Source: Microbacterium hatanonis (GTDB taxonomy: Bacteria; Actinomycetota; Actinomycetes; Actinomycetales; Microbacteriaceae). Taken from it: a DNA stretch of 64,000 nucleotides. Position 1 is the first letter of the stretch. Each line of letters starts with the position of its first letter. The stretch is from positions 620,001-684,000 of the forward strand of contig NZ_VRSV01000001.1 of NCBI RefSeq assembly GCF_008017415.1, written 5' to 3'. This document shows positions 15,326 through 23,790 of the stretch, piece by piece. The position numbers and the translations under genes were made by a program. The notes under the pieces are model-generated. The model was not told the origin of the DNA. It worked only from the letters and a program-made list of their open reading frames with translations, and searched no databases.

Positions 15326-17020
15326 ATGACGACGGTACGGTTTGCGGCCGCGCAGTTCTACTCCGGCACCGACGTCGCCGAGAACATCGCACTCACGGTG
15401 CGGTGGCTTCGAGCCGCCGCCGAGGCGGGCGCGCAGGTCGTCGTGACCCCCGAGAACTCCAACCGCGTCCGCGACTTCACCGATCGTGCGGGTGCGTGGC
15501 AGCACGCTGAGACCCTCGACGGCGCGTACGTGACAGGTGTGCGCCGCGCGTGCGCGGATCTGGGAATCGCAGCGGCCGTCGGCGTCGATCTGCGCGGAGA
15601 GCACGAACCCGACGTGCACATCTGCTCGGTGCTCATCGGCTCCGATGGCGAGATACTCAAGGTGCATCGCAAGCACATCTTCTGGGACTACGAGTACACG
15701 CTCTTCGTGCCCGGCACGGAGCCGGTCGAAGCCGTCGACACACCGTTCGGTCGTGTCGGACTGCTGATGTGCGCCGACGGCATCGTCCCCGAGGTACCGA
15801 GACTGCTCGCGCTCGACGGCGCGCAGGTGCTGCTGAACTCCCTCAACAGCCGAGGGCCCGATGAGCACCGCCTGCACGTGCCGCAGCGCGCGCTCGAGAA
15901 CCGGGTCTGGCACGTCTCGGCCAACACGGTCGGTGGCCCGGCAGACGCCTATCCGTGGATGGGCGGCTCTCAGATCGTCGATCCGGACGGTGAGACGCAC
16001 GCCGCCGCCGCCGAGATGGGTGAGGAGATGGTCTTCGCCGACGTCGAACTCGAGCGGGCCGACGACAAGGTGGCGCCGGGGCGCGGAGACCTGTTCGCCG
16101 TGCGCCGTCCTGATCTCTACGGTGAGCTGACCTGGGATGTCGCGGACGTACCCGCGGCCGCGATGTACGGCCCCGCCGGCGAGATGCCGTCGCATCTCGT
16201 GGCGGTCGCGCCCCTGCAGGTCTCGTGGTTCCACAATCGAGAGTGGACGGTGACCCGCGCGATCGGGCAGATCGCATACGCCGCCTCGCGCTCCATCCAG
16301 TTGGGCGTGCTGCCGGAGATGTTCTGCTTCGAACGTGGCGAGGTCGCCCGCGACCCGCGCGAGGCTGCACGGGTGAGCGCCGAAGTCCTGCAACGCCTGC
16401 GCGATGCGGCTCGCCAGTACCGTCTGCACGTGGTGGCGAATCTCGTCGAGTCGGACGGAGACGCGCTGTATTCGACCGCGTGGTTGATCGGACCGGACGG
16501 CGGAGATCTTCTGCGCTACCGGAGGGCGCATCTCGACGACGCAGATGCGACGTGGGCCGTCCCCGGCGACGACATCGCCGTCGCCCAGACGCGGATCGGA
16601 CGTATAGGACTGATGATCGGCACCGAGGTCTGGCTCCCGGAGATGGCGCGCCTGCTGACCTTGGAAGGCGCGGAGATCATCGCTCATCCGACCGACTGGG
16701 ACCGCGCGGAGGCCGCGACCACGGCCGCCGTGCAACGCACGGAGGAGAACCGCGTGCACCTGGTGTCCAGCACCCGGCTCGACAACGCCGCGGGTCTGGG
16801 GAGTCAGGTCGTCGAGTCGGACGAGTTCGTGCCAGGGCAGCCCATCGCCCTGATGCGCTTCCCGACAGCGTGGACCTGCCGGCATGGATTCGAGGAGCAG
16901 ATGCGTGTGGAGCTGGATCTCCGCGGCTCGAACAGCAAGGTCCAAGGCCACCACCTCGACCCGGTCGCTACTCGGCAGCCCGACCTCTACCGCGCCTTCA
17001 CGCGACCCCACACGAAATGA
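15326..17020 (+). CDS. Tandem nitrilase-superfamily protein with a degenerate second domain
   Basis: Two carbon-nitrogen hydrolase domains in one 564-residue chain. The first (about 1-280) has the full catalytic set: Glu43 in TPENSN, Lys116 in VHRKHIFWDYE and Cys149 in GLLMCADG. The second (about 290-550) keeps Glu331 in VLPEMFC, but Lys is replaced by Arg400 (RYRRAHL) and the nucleophile Cys by Gly432 (LMIGTEVW), so it should not catalyse. The active half could hydrolyse a nitrile, amide or carbamoyl group. The ATG at 15326 follows CGGAGGATG at good spacing; ATG 15317 is an alternative. It is the first gene of the operon and overlaps the next by ATGA. Confidence 0.88.
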   Translation: MTTVRFAAAQFYSGTDVAENIALTVRWLRAAAEAGAQVVVTPENSNRVRDFTDRAGAWQHAETLDGAYVTGVRRACADLGIAAAVGVDLRGEHEPDVHICSVLIGSDGEILKVHRKHIFWDYEYTLFVPGTEPVEAVDTPFGRVGLLMCADGIVPEVPRLLALDGAQVLLNSLNSRGPDEHRLHVPQRALENRVWHVSANTVGGPADAYPWMGGSQIVDPDGETHAAAAEMGEEMVFADVELERADDKVAPGRGDLFAVRRPDLYGELTWDVADVPAAAMYGPAGEMPSHLVAVAPLQVSWFHNREWTVTRAIGQIAYAASRSIQLGVLPEMFCFERGEVARDPREAARVSAEVLQRLRDAARQYRLHVVANLVESDGDALYSTAWLIGPDGGDLLRYRRAHLDDADATWAVPGDDIAVAQTRIGRIGLMIGTEVWLPEMARLLTLEGAEIIAHPTDWDRAEAATTAAVQRTEENRVHLVSSTRLDNAAGLGSQVVESDEFVPGQPIALMRFPTAWTCRHGFEEQMRVELDLRGSNSKVQGHHLDPVATRQPDLYRAFTRPHTK

Positions 17021-19137
17021 GCACCATGCATTCCGAGACCGTGACGCCCCCGCACTCCGCTGTGATCATCGTGGGGATGGGGCCGACCGGCATGGTCGCC
17101 GCCCTCTCGCTGGCACAGCGCGGCGTGGAGGTCACGGTTCTCGAGGCGGGAAGCACTCTTTCCGCAGAGGACCGCGCCTCCACCTTCCATCCCTCGAGCT
17201 TGGAGATCCTGCATGCCCTCGGGGTAGGCGAGAAGCTTCACACGCTCGGGCTCGTCGCCCCCCACTTCCAGTACCGGGATCGCTCCGGAGGAGTGCTGGC
17301 CGATCTCGATCTGAACGTCCTCAGCGACGACACCGCCTTCCCGTACCGTCTGCAGAGCGAGCAGAGCAACCTCACGGGCATCATCCGTGAGCGGCTTTCC
17401 GACCTTCCGAACGTGCGGCTCCTCTTCTCGTCGCCCGTCGAGCGCACCGAGCTCGCCACCGACGGCGTGCGCGTCTTCCTCGAGGGTGCCGGTCGTGAGC
17501 CGTCGCTGACCGCCGACTGGCTGATCGCCGCCGACGGGGCGCGCTCTCGCGTCCGCAAGTCGCTCGGGATCGCCTTCGAGGGAACCACCCTCCCGGAGCG
17601 GTTCCTGGTCGCCTCCACGACGCACGAGTTCGCCGACGACATCGACGACCTCGCGTACGTGAGCTACATCTCCGATCCGGTCGACTGGGGTGTGCTGCTG
17701 CGAACACCCCGTCACTGGCGAGTGCTCATGCCGGTGCGAGCGGAGATGACCGACGACGACGCATGCGCACCGGAGGAGGTGGAGCGTCGACTGCAGAAGG
17801 TCTGGCCCACCGACGAGCCCTACCCGCTCGACCACGTCGGCATCTATACCGTGCAGCAGCGTGTGGCCGCGACCATGGCGACGGGCCGTGTCCTGCTCGC
17901 GGGCGACGCCGCACACGTCAACAACCCTCTCGGCGGCATGGGGATGAACAGCGGCATCCACGACGCGCGGGCGGCGGCGGACTGCATCGTCGCCGCGATC
18001 GACGGAGCGGATGCGGCTCTGGTCGCACGGGCCTACGACGATGCGCGTCGCCACGCGGCCAACCACCATGTGCAGAAGGACACCAAGCGCAACTACCGAG
18101 ACATGTCGGAACGAGACGCCGAGGCGCGCCATCGTCGGACCGCTGATCTTGCCTCGATGACCGACGACCGGGAACTCACGCGGGCTTACCTCATGAAGAC
18201 CTCGATGCTCGCGTCGCTCACCACCTCGGAGGAGCGATTGAAGGCGGGACTGCGGGCCGCCCGTCGCGGTCCGGTACAACCGGCCGGGCGTCGCCTGGCC
18301 GCGCTGTTGACGGCGGGACCGGTGGTCGCACCTGGCGCACACGACGCCCTCTCCGCGCGAATGCTGGGCGAGGCGGGGTTCGCTGCCGGTTTCATCTCCG
18401 GCGCGGGTGTCTCGGCCACCGTCTTGGGCGAGGCCGATCTGGGTCATGTCGGCCGCCTCGACATGGTCGAACAGATCTCACGTCTCACGGACAGCTGCAC
18501 GACTGCGTTCATTGCAGACGGCGATGGCGGCTTCGGTGGACCGCTCCAGGTGTCGCGGACGGTTCGCGCGTACGAGAGCGCGGGCGCGGCGGCGATCACC
18601 CTCGAGGACCAGCGTGAGCCCAAAGGTGGCTCGGCCGGAGGGACCCGCGAGGTCATCCCGCTTGACGAGATGTCCGCCAAGATCCGCGCGGCCGTCGATG
18701 CCCGGTGCGATCTGCTCATCATCGCTCGCAGCGATGCGCTCGGCGCGGAGAACTTCGCCGGGGTGCTGCGTCGCGCCGAGGCCTATGCGGCCGCAGGCGC
18801 CGATCTGCTCTTCGTCGAGGGACGGCTCGACGCGCAGCAACTTCAGACGCTGCACAGACGTACTGGGCTCAAGCTGGTCGTCAACCTCACGCAGTCCGAG
18901 GGCGAGGAGCTCCGCAGCATGGACCTGGAGGAGCTTCGCCGCGCGGGAGTAGGAATCATCCTGCATCCGGTCGCCGCCCTCCTCGCGGCGGCACGTGCCG
19001 CGCGGTCGACCTACCGCGCCATCGCCGAGACCCAGCTACCCGACCCCCAGCTGCTGCTCACCTGGCGGGAGTTGACCGATCTCGTCGGCCTGCCGCTCTC
19101 CGTCGAGGCGGGGCGGCGCTACGCCGTCACCGCCTGA
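17017..19137 (+). CDS. Fusion: FAD-dependent monooxygenase and PEP-mutase/isocitrate-lyase family domain
   Basis: A 706-residue two-enzyme chain. Residues about 12-400 are a PHBH-type flavin monooxygenase: GMGPTGMVAALSLAQRG (FAD), DWLIAADGARSRVRKSLGI (NADPH and FAD motif) and the second FAD motif LLAGDAAHVNNPLGGMG with GD at 296-297. After a short linker, residues about 425-706 are a lyase-type barrel: VAPGAHDALSARMLGEAGF, Mg-site ADGDGGFGGP (Asp501, Asp503), EDQREPKGG, and IIARSDAL. Where isocitrate lyases have KKCGH this one has KGGSAGG (536-542), so the usual Cys acid is missing. Together it would hydroxylate a ring or enol and then act on a C-C or C-O bond. The start overlaps the nitrilase stop (ATGA). 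Confidence 0.88.
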   Translation: MSTMHSETVTPPHSAVIIVGMGPTGMVAALSLAQRGVEVTVLEAGSTLSAEDRASTFHPSSLEILHALGVGEKLHTLGLVAPHFQYRDRSGGVLADLDLNVLSDDTAFPYRLQSEQSNLTGIIRERLSDLPNVRLLFSSPVERTELATDGVRVFLEGAGREPSLTADWLIAADGARSRVRKSLGIAFEGTTLPERFLVASTTHEFADDIDDLAYVSYISDPVDWGVLLRTPRHWRVLMPVRAEMTDDDACAPEEVERRLQKVWPTDEPYPLDHVGIYTVQQRVAATMATGRVLLAGDAAHVNNPLGGMGMNSGIHDARAAADCIVAAIDGADAALVARAYDDARRHAANHHVQKDTKRNYRDMSERDAEARHRRTADLASMTDDRELTRAYLMKTSMLASLTTSEERLKAGLRAARRGPVQPAGRRLAALLTAGPVVAPGAHDALSARMLGEAGFAAGFISGAGVSATVLGEADLGHVGRLDMVEQISRLTDSCTTAFIADGDGGFGGPLQVSRTVRAYESAGAAAITLEDQREPKGGSAGGTREVIPLDEMSAKIRAAVDARCDLLIIARSDALGAENFAGVLRRAEAYAAAGADLLFVEGRLDAQQLQTLHRRTGLKLVVNLTQSEGEELRSMDLEELRRAGVGIILHPVAALLAAARAARSTYRAIAETQLPDPQLLLTWRELTDLVGLPLSVEAGRRYAVTA

Positions 19138-19161
19138 TCCGGCCACCGAAGGAGTCCACCC

Positions 19162-19905
19162 GTGTCCACCGTCACCTCGCCCCGAGCCGTTCTCGGCGTG
19201 ATCCTGCCCTCCACCAACACCGTCGTCGAGGCGGAGTACAACCAGATGCGCCCGGCCGGTGTCTCCTTCCACAGCAGCCGGATCATGATCCGCAAGCCGG
19301 GTCTCGGCGGAGACGACGACTTCGTCGATTTCCTCGAGGCGCTCCGCCTCGAGATGGACGCGGCGATCGAGAGCCTGGCCACCTGCGAACCCGATCGGAT
19401 CGTCATGGGGATGTCCGCAGAGACTTTCTGGGGTGGCGCCGACGGTGCGGCCGCGTTCCAGAAGGACGTCGAGGAGAAATCGGGGCGCGAGGTCTCGACG
19501 GGTGCGCTCGCCTGCAAAGCAGCACTCGATGCTTTCGGGGCGCGTCGCATCGGGATCATCACGCCCTATCAGCCGGTCGGCGACGAACAGGTGCGCGCCT
19601 TCTTCACTGAACTCGGTTACGACGTCGCCGCCGTCGAGGGACTCAAGTGCGATTCGGCCACGTCGATCGCCGACGTCACCCCGTCGGAGATCCGCGCGGC
19701 TTTCCTCGCCGTCGACGGACCGGATGTCGATGTCCTGGTGCAGGCGGGTACCAATCTCGCCGCCGTCGCGGTCGCCGCCGACCTGGAGGCCGAACTGGGC
19801 AAGCCCGTGATCGCCATCAACGCGGCGACCGTCTGGCATGCCCTGCGAGCGGAGGGGATAGACGACCGGCTGACCGGCTTCGGCCGCCTCCTCTCCGAAT
19901 TCTGA
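19162..19905 (+). CDS. Maleate cis-trans isomerase / arylmalonate decarboxylase family protein
   Basis: A 247-residue protein of the Asp/Glu racemase superfold. VLGVILPSTNTVVEAEYNQM at the start, IGIITPYQPVGDEQVRAFF in the middle and GKPVIAINAATVWHALRAEG at the end fit the maleate isomerase/AMDase branch. Both usual nucleophile positions lack cysteine: GMSAETFWGG has Ser85, and VQAGTNLAAV has Gly-Thr around 196-197. It is therefore unlikely to follow the classic Cys-adduct mechanism; isomerase, decarboxylase or hydratase activity are all possible. GTG start after CGAAGGAGTCC. It follows the fusion gene by 24 bases. Confidence 0.8.
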   Translation: MSTVTSPRAVLGVILPSTNTVVEAEYNQMRPAGVSFHSSRIMIRKPGLGGDDDFVDFLEALRLEMDAAIESLATCEPDRIVMGMSAETFWGGADGAAAFQKDVEEKSGREVSTGALACKAALDAFGARRIGIITPYQPVGDEQVRAFFTELGYDVAAVEGLKCDSATSIADVTPSEIRAAFLAVDGPDVDVLVQAGTNLAAVAVAADLEAELGKPVIAINAATVWHALRAEGIDDRLTGFGRLLSEF

Positions 19906-19931
19906 CACCCGCCCCGAGCCGAAAGCCCCAC

Positions 19932-20225
19932 ATGTTCGAACACATCGGAATCCTCACCCTCACGCCCGATGCCACCGACGCGGACCGCCGCGCGATCGGA
20001 GCGGCACTCGAGGGTCTCGTGGGTGAGATTCCCGGCCTCGAGGGGGCCGTCGTGGTTTATGACGCCGGCCTCCGGGAGGGGAATGCCGACCTCCTCTTCC
20101 GAATGCGATTCGACTCCCGCGCCTCGTGGGAGGGCTACGGCGCTCATCCCGCGCATCTGACCGTCGTCCACGACCACATCGCGCCGCGCGTGGCGGCGAA
20201 GACCTTCCTGCAGATCGAGGGCTGA
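19932..20225 (+). CDS. Dabb (stress-responsive A/B barrel) domain protein
   Basis: A 97-residue ferredoxin-like barrel: MFEHIGILTLTPDATDADR, a LEGLVGEIPGLEGAVVVYDAG segment typical of the LxxLpxipgv pattern, RMRFDSRASWEGYGAHPAH and HDHIAPRVAAKTFL. Dabb proteins are small dimeric barrels; some act as cyclases or isomerases in catabolic clusters, many are uncharacterised. The position between an isomerase-like gene and a cysteine hydrolase suggests a pathway role. No strong ribosome site precedes the ATG, so translation may couple to the upstream gene. Confidence 0.82.
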   Translation: MFEHIGILTLTPDATDADRRAIGAALEGLVGEIPGLEGAVVVYDAGLREGNADLLFRMRFDSRASWEGYGAHPAHLTVVHDHIAPRVAAKTFLQIEG

Positions 20226-20228
20226 GCG

Positions 20229-20882
20229 ATGGTCGAGCACCCGGCAAGGTCGCTCCTGACCGACCTCGCGGACGACTTCGCCGCGGCGGGGCTCGCCGGG
20301 CGACTGACACTGGGCGCGCGTCCCGCGCTCGTCGTGGTCGATCCGGCCCGCGCATACACCGAACCCGATTCCGCGTTATACGCCGGAGTGGAGGATGCGG
20401 TCGAACAGATGAAGGTGCTGCTGGCGGCCGCGCGTGCGGCCGCCATCCCGGTGTACTTCACCCGCGTGCTCTTCGAGCACCCGGGTGACGGTGGGAGGTT
20501 CGCGGACAAAGTGCCTGCCGCGGCGAGCTTTCGTGCCGGTGACCCTCTCGCGCTGCCCATCGAGGGGCTCGAGCATCGCGATGGCGAGGTCGTCATCACC
20601 AAGCAGTATCCGAGCGCGTTCTTCGGAACCGCGCTGGCCTCCTCACTCGCGCGGCAGGCGGTGGACACGGTCCTGATCGCCGGCCTCTCCACGAGCGGGT
20701 GCGTGCGCGCGACCGCGCTCGATGCGCTGCAGTCGGGGTTCGTGCCCGTGGTCGTGCGGGAGGCCGTCGGAGACCGTCACCCGGAACCTCATGAGAGCAA
20801 CCTCCGCGATATTCAGGCCAAGATCGGCGAGGTCCGCTCCATCGACGAGATGCTCGCCTACCTGGCTGGAGGCGACCGGTGA
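20229..20882 (+). CDS. Isochorismatase-family cysteine hydrolase (amidohydrolase)
   Basis: A 217-residue hydrolase with the family triad Asp38 (LVVVDPARAYTE), Lys125 (VVITKQYPSAFFG) and Cys158 (GLSTSGCVRATALDAL). The STSGCVR form is shared with N-carbamoylsarcosine amidase, ureidoacrylate and maleamate hydrolases, so release of ammonia or a carbamoyl group is likely. It starts 3 bases after the Dabb stop and overlaps the carboxylesterase by GTGA. A second copy of the family is at 33438. The substrate is unknown. Confidence 0.9.
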   Translation: MVEHPARSLLTDLADDFAAAGLAGRLTLGARPALVVVDPARAYTEPDSALYAGVEDAVEQMKVLLAAARAAAIPVYFTRVLFEHPGDGGRFADKVPAAASFRAGDPLALPIEGLEHRDGEVVITKQYPSAFFGTALASSLARQAVDTVLIAGLSTSGCVRATALDALQSGFVPVVVREAVGDRHPEPHESNLRDIQAKIGEVRSIDEMLAYLAGGDR

Positions 20883-22300
20883 GCGACGTCGTCGTGACCA
20901 CGCGCGCCGGACGGGTGCGCGGAAGCGTCGACGCCGACGGGATAGCGACTTTTCGGGGCATCCCCTATGCGGCCGCACCCACGGGGCCGCTGCGTTTCGC
21001 GGGTCCGGCGCCGGTGCCGGCGTGGCGGGGAGTTCGCGACGCCACCCGCCCGGGAGCGACACCGCTGCGCGCCGTTCCGAACGCCCGGGGGGTCATCCCA
21101 GAGCACACGGTGGCGGGTGACGAGGTACTGAACCTCTCGGTGTTCTCGGCTGCGGGTCAGGGCGACGATGGGGACCCCCGTCCTGTGCTGGTGTGGATCC
21201 ACGGCGGGGCCTATCACGAGGGTTCCGCGGGCGATCCCCGCTACGACATGACGGCGTTCGCGGCCCTGGGAGTCGTCGGCGTCGCGATCAACTACCGGGT
21301 CGGCTTCGACGGGTACGGATTCGTGCCCGATGCCGTCCAGAACCGGGGGGTGCGGGACTGGGTCGCCGCCCTCGAGTGGGTGCGCGACAACATCGACCGG
21401 TTCGGGGGCGACCCCGGTCGTGTGACGATCGCGGGTCAATCCTCTGGCGCGTCAGCGGTGCTGCGGCTGCTGACGCTGGCACACACCCGGGGGCTGTTCC
21501 ACGCAGCGATCGCCCAGTCGCCGGCCGAGCTCGACATCTCCCGCGACGCCGCGCGAAGCATCACCGGTGCCCTCGCCGCGCACCTCGGCGTGGCCCCGAC
21601 GCTCGCCGGGCTCTCGGCTCTTCCTTTGGGTGTCATCCAGTCGGCGCAGTACCGATCATGGGATGCTGCGCCTGCCCCCTCCGCGGGAGGGTGGGTGCGC
21701 GCAGCGGGCATCGGGACCACGCTGCGTTACATGCCCGTCATCGACGACGACCTCGTCGCTGGACCCATGCTCGACGAGAGCCGAAGGGGCCTGGGGCACG
21801 ATGTTCCCCTGCTCATCGGCGCGGTCGTCCACGAGATGGACACTCCGGCGCCCTTCGTGGACGAGTGCGAAAGCCTCGGGGCTCTCGCAATACTCACGGA
21901 GGCATGGGGCGAGGAGGGGGCGCGGGAGTACCTCTCGCTCCTTCCCGAAACCATCCCCGCCCGGGAGGCAGTGGGGCAGTTCGTGTCCGACCGCATCTTC
22001 CGTCGTACCGTTCCTCGCTTCGCGCGAGCGCGTACGCCGGGGACGACGTGGGTCTACGAGTTCGCGGTGCCGGACGAGACCGGCCGGGTGTCGCACTCCT
22101 CCGAGATCCCGCACCTGTTCGGTGTCGCTGCCGGCTCGGCGGTCGGCGCACGGATGCGTGCCGATTGGGTAACCTTCGCCCGAACCGGTGATCCGGGGTG
22201 GGCCGCAGCAGGCCATCGAGGGGTTGGCCGGCGTTACGGTGTGGACGACGTCGACCAGCCGCTCTTCGAGCGCGAGCGCGCGCTCTTCCTCGACGACTGA
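20879..22300 (+). CDS. Type B carboxylesterase
   Basis: A 473-residue alpha/beta hydrolase of the carboxylesterase/para-nitrobenzyl esterase family. ATFRGIPYAAAPTGPLRFAGP is the family N terminus, VWIHGGAYHEGS forms the oxyanion hole and IAGQSSGASAVLRL holds the Ser nucleophile (about 189). SSEIPHLFG supplies the usual late His/Asp region. No signal peptide, so it is cytosolic and would open an ester taken up by the transporter. It is shorter than many members (about 490-520). It is the last gene of the plus-strand operon, convergent with the aldehyde dehydrogenase gene. Confidence 0.92.
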   Translation: MSDVVVTTRAGRVRGSVDADGIATFRGIPYAAAPTGPLRFAGPAPVPAWRGVRDATRPGATPLRAVPNARGVIPEHTVAGDEVLNLSVFSAAGQGDDGDPRPVLVWIHGGAYHEGSAGDPRYDMTAFAALGVVGVAINYRVGFDGYGFVPDAVQNRGVRDWVAALEWVRDNIDRFGGDPGRVTIAGQSSGASAVLRLLTLAHTRGLFHAAIAQSPAELDISRDAARSITGALAAHLGVAPTLAGLSALPLGVIQSAQYRSWDAAPAPSAGGWVRAAGIGTTLRYMPVIDDDLVAGPMLDESRRGLGHDVPLLIGAVVHEMDTPAPFVDECESLGALAILTEAWGEEGAREYLSLLPETIPAREAVGQFVSDRIFRRTVPRFARARTPGTTWVYEFAVPDETGRVSHSSEIPHLFGVAAGSAVGARMRADWVTFARTGDPGWAAAGHRGVGRRYGVDDVDQPLFERERALFLDD

Positions 22301-22329
22301 GGGCTTCTGGTCAGGACTCCCGGCGGTGG

Positions 22330-23790
22330 TCAAGCGATATTGATGACGACGGCCTGGCTGTGCTCGGCCACCCCGTACTCCGCATAGTCGATCCCGAGCC
22401 CGGAGTCCTTGGCCATCGGCATGGGGATTCCGGCCTCGAATGCACCGTGCTGATTGACCCAGACGGTACCGACCTGGAGCGACTCCGCGATGTCGACGGC
22501 CCGATCCTCGTCGGCCGACCACACCGATGCCCCGAGCCCGTAGGGCCCGGAGTCTGCTTCCGCCACGACGTCGTCGAGGTCGCGGAACGGCAGAAGCGGC
22601 AGAATCGGTCCGAACTGCTCCTCCACGACGAGTCGATGGTCGCGGGCGAGACCGGTGACCACACTCGGTTCGACGAAGTACCCCCGCGTCATCGGATGAC
22701 GCCCGGTACCGTGCAGGGTTCCGCCCGCGGCGACCGCGTCGTCGACGAAACCGAGCACCCGCTCGTACTGGGGACGGTTCTGGACCGGGGTGAGGTCGGT
22801 CGCGCGGTCGAAGGCGTCGCCCCAGGTGAGGCGTCGGAGGCGCGCGTCGAAACGATCGACGACCTCGTCGAGGACGTCCTCGTGCACGTAGGCGCGCTTG
22901 ATCGCCGAGCAGAAGGCGCCGGCGTTCGCCAGCGACATCTGTGTGGTTACCTCAACGAACTGTTCGAGGTCGGCGTCGGGGAGGACGATCGCGGGGTCGT
23001 TCCCGCCGAGTTCGAGGGTCGCGCGGGCGAGATTGCCCGCCGCCGTTTGGCCGATGCGGCGGCCGGTCGCCGTCGACCCGGTGAAGGAGATCTTGGCCAC
23101 GGCGGGATGAGAGGTCAGCCGTGCGCCCACCTCGGGTCCGCCGGTGACGATGTTGCAGACGCCTGGCGGGAAGGCTTCGCGGCCGATGCGCCCGAACAGC
23201 AGGGCGGAGAGGGGGGAGAACTCGGAGGGCTTCAGCACGATCGTGTTGCCCGCGAGCAGCGCGGTCGCGATCTTGACCACCGCCAGGATGACGGGCCCGT
23301 TCCAGGGCGCGATGGCCGCGACGACGCCGAGCGGGCGGTGGTTCATCCGGATCCGCGAACGTGGATGCGGCACAGTCTTCTCGAACGGGGGTACAGCCGC
23401 GACGGTGCGGACGTAGATCGCCCCGCCGAAGACTTCGCCGAGCGCGCGCCGCAGCGGTCGCCCCGTTTCGGCGGTGACGACCGTGGCGAGCTCCACCGCG
23501 TCGCGCTCGAGGGCATCGGCGAAGCGCTGCAGCGCGGCTCGTCGTTCCGCCCACGGCGTGCGAGCCCACGTGGCGAATGCGGTGGCCGCGGCTGCGATCG
23601 CCGCATCCGCTGTCTCCGGGTCGCCCATGGGCGCGCGCGCGATGACCTCTTCCGTCACCGGGTACACGACGTCGGCCGCGCCGGCACCGGCAATATCGAT
23701 GCCGCCCACGGTCTGCGCCAGGTCGAGAGACCGCAGCCATCCGGCGAGATCCTCGGGGGTGGTGTCGTAGGCGTCGGCGGTCGATGTCAT
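22330..23790 (-). CDS. NAD(P)-dependent aldehyde dehydrogenase
   Basis: A 486-residue enzyme oxidising an aldehyde to an acid. The cofactor site (APWNGPVILAVVKIATALLAGN, KPSEFSP, FTGSTATGRRI), the general base Glu in LELGGNDPAI and the catalytic Cys in NAGAFCSAIKR are all present, as is the EEQFGPILPLLPF motif. The nucleophile context is FC rather than the usual GQxC, as in some aromatic-aldehyde branches. It overlaps the upstream permease gene by ATGA and ends the long minus-strand operon, so it probably oxidises an intermediate of the imported compound. Confidence 0.93.
   Translation of the reverse strand: MTSTADAYDTTPEDLAGWLRSLDLAQTVGGIDIAGAGAADVVYPVTEEVIARAPMGDPETADAAIAAAATAFATWARTPWAERRAALQRFADALERDAVELATVVTAETGRPLRRALGEVFGGAIYVRTVAAVPPFEKTVPHPRSRIRMNHRPLGVVAAIAPWNGPVILAVVKIATALLAGNTIVLKPSEFSPLSALLFGRIGREAFPPGVCNIVTGGPEVGARLTSHPAVAKISFTGSTATGRRIGQTAAGNLARATLELGGNDPAIVLPDADLEQFVEVTTQMSLANAGAFCSAIKRAYVHEDVLDEVVDRFDARLRRLTWGDAFDRATDLTPVQNRPQYERVLGFVDDAVAAGGTLHGTGRHPMTRGYFVEPSVVTGLARDHRLVVEEQFGPILPLLPFRDLDDVVAEADSGPYGLGASVWSADEDRAVDIAESLQVGTVWVNQHGAFEAGIPMPMAKDSGLGIDYAEYGVAEHSQAVVINIA

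Noticed and set aside
17017..19137. Frameshift or lost stop creating the monooxygenase-lyase fusion
   Set aside because: Codon pattern and residue conservation continue smoothly through the linker, and there is no internal start with a ribosome site; kept as a check rather than a conclusion.
15326..22300. Assignment of the island to nicotinate (nic) catabolism
   Set aside because: A flavin monooxygenase, a maleate-isomerase-like protein and a maleamidase-type hydrolase are present, but there is no 2,5-dihydroxypyridine dioxygenase or deformylase, and the isomerase lacks its cysteines.
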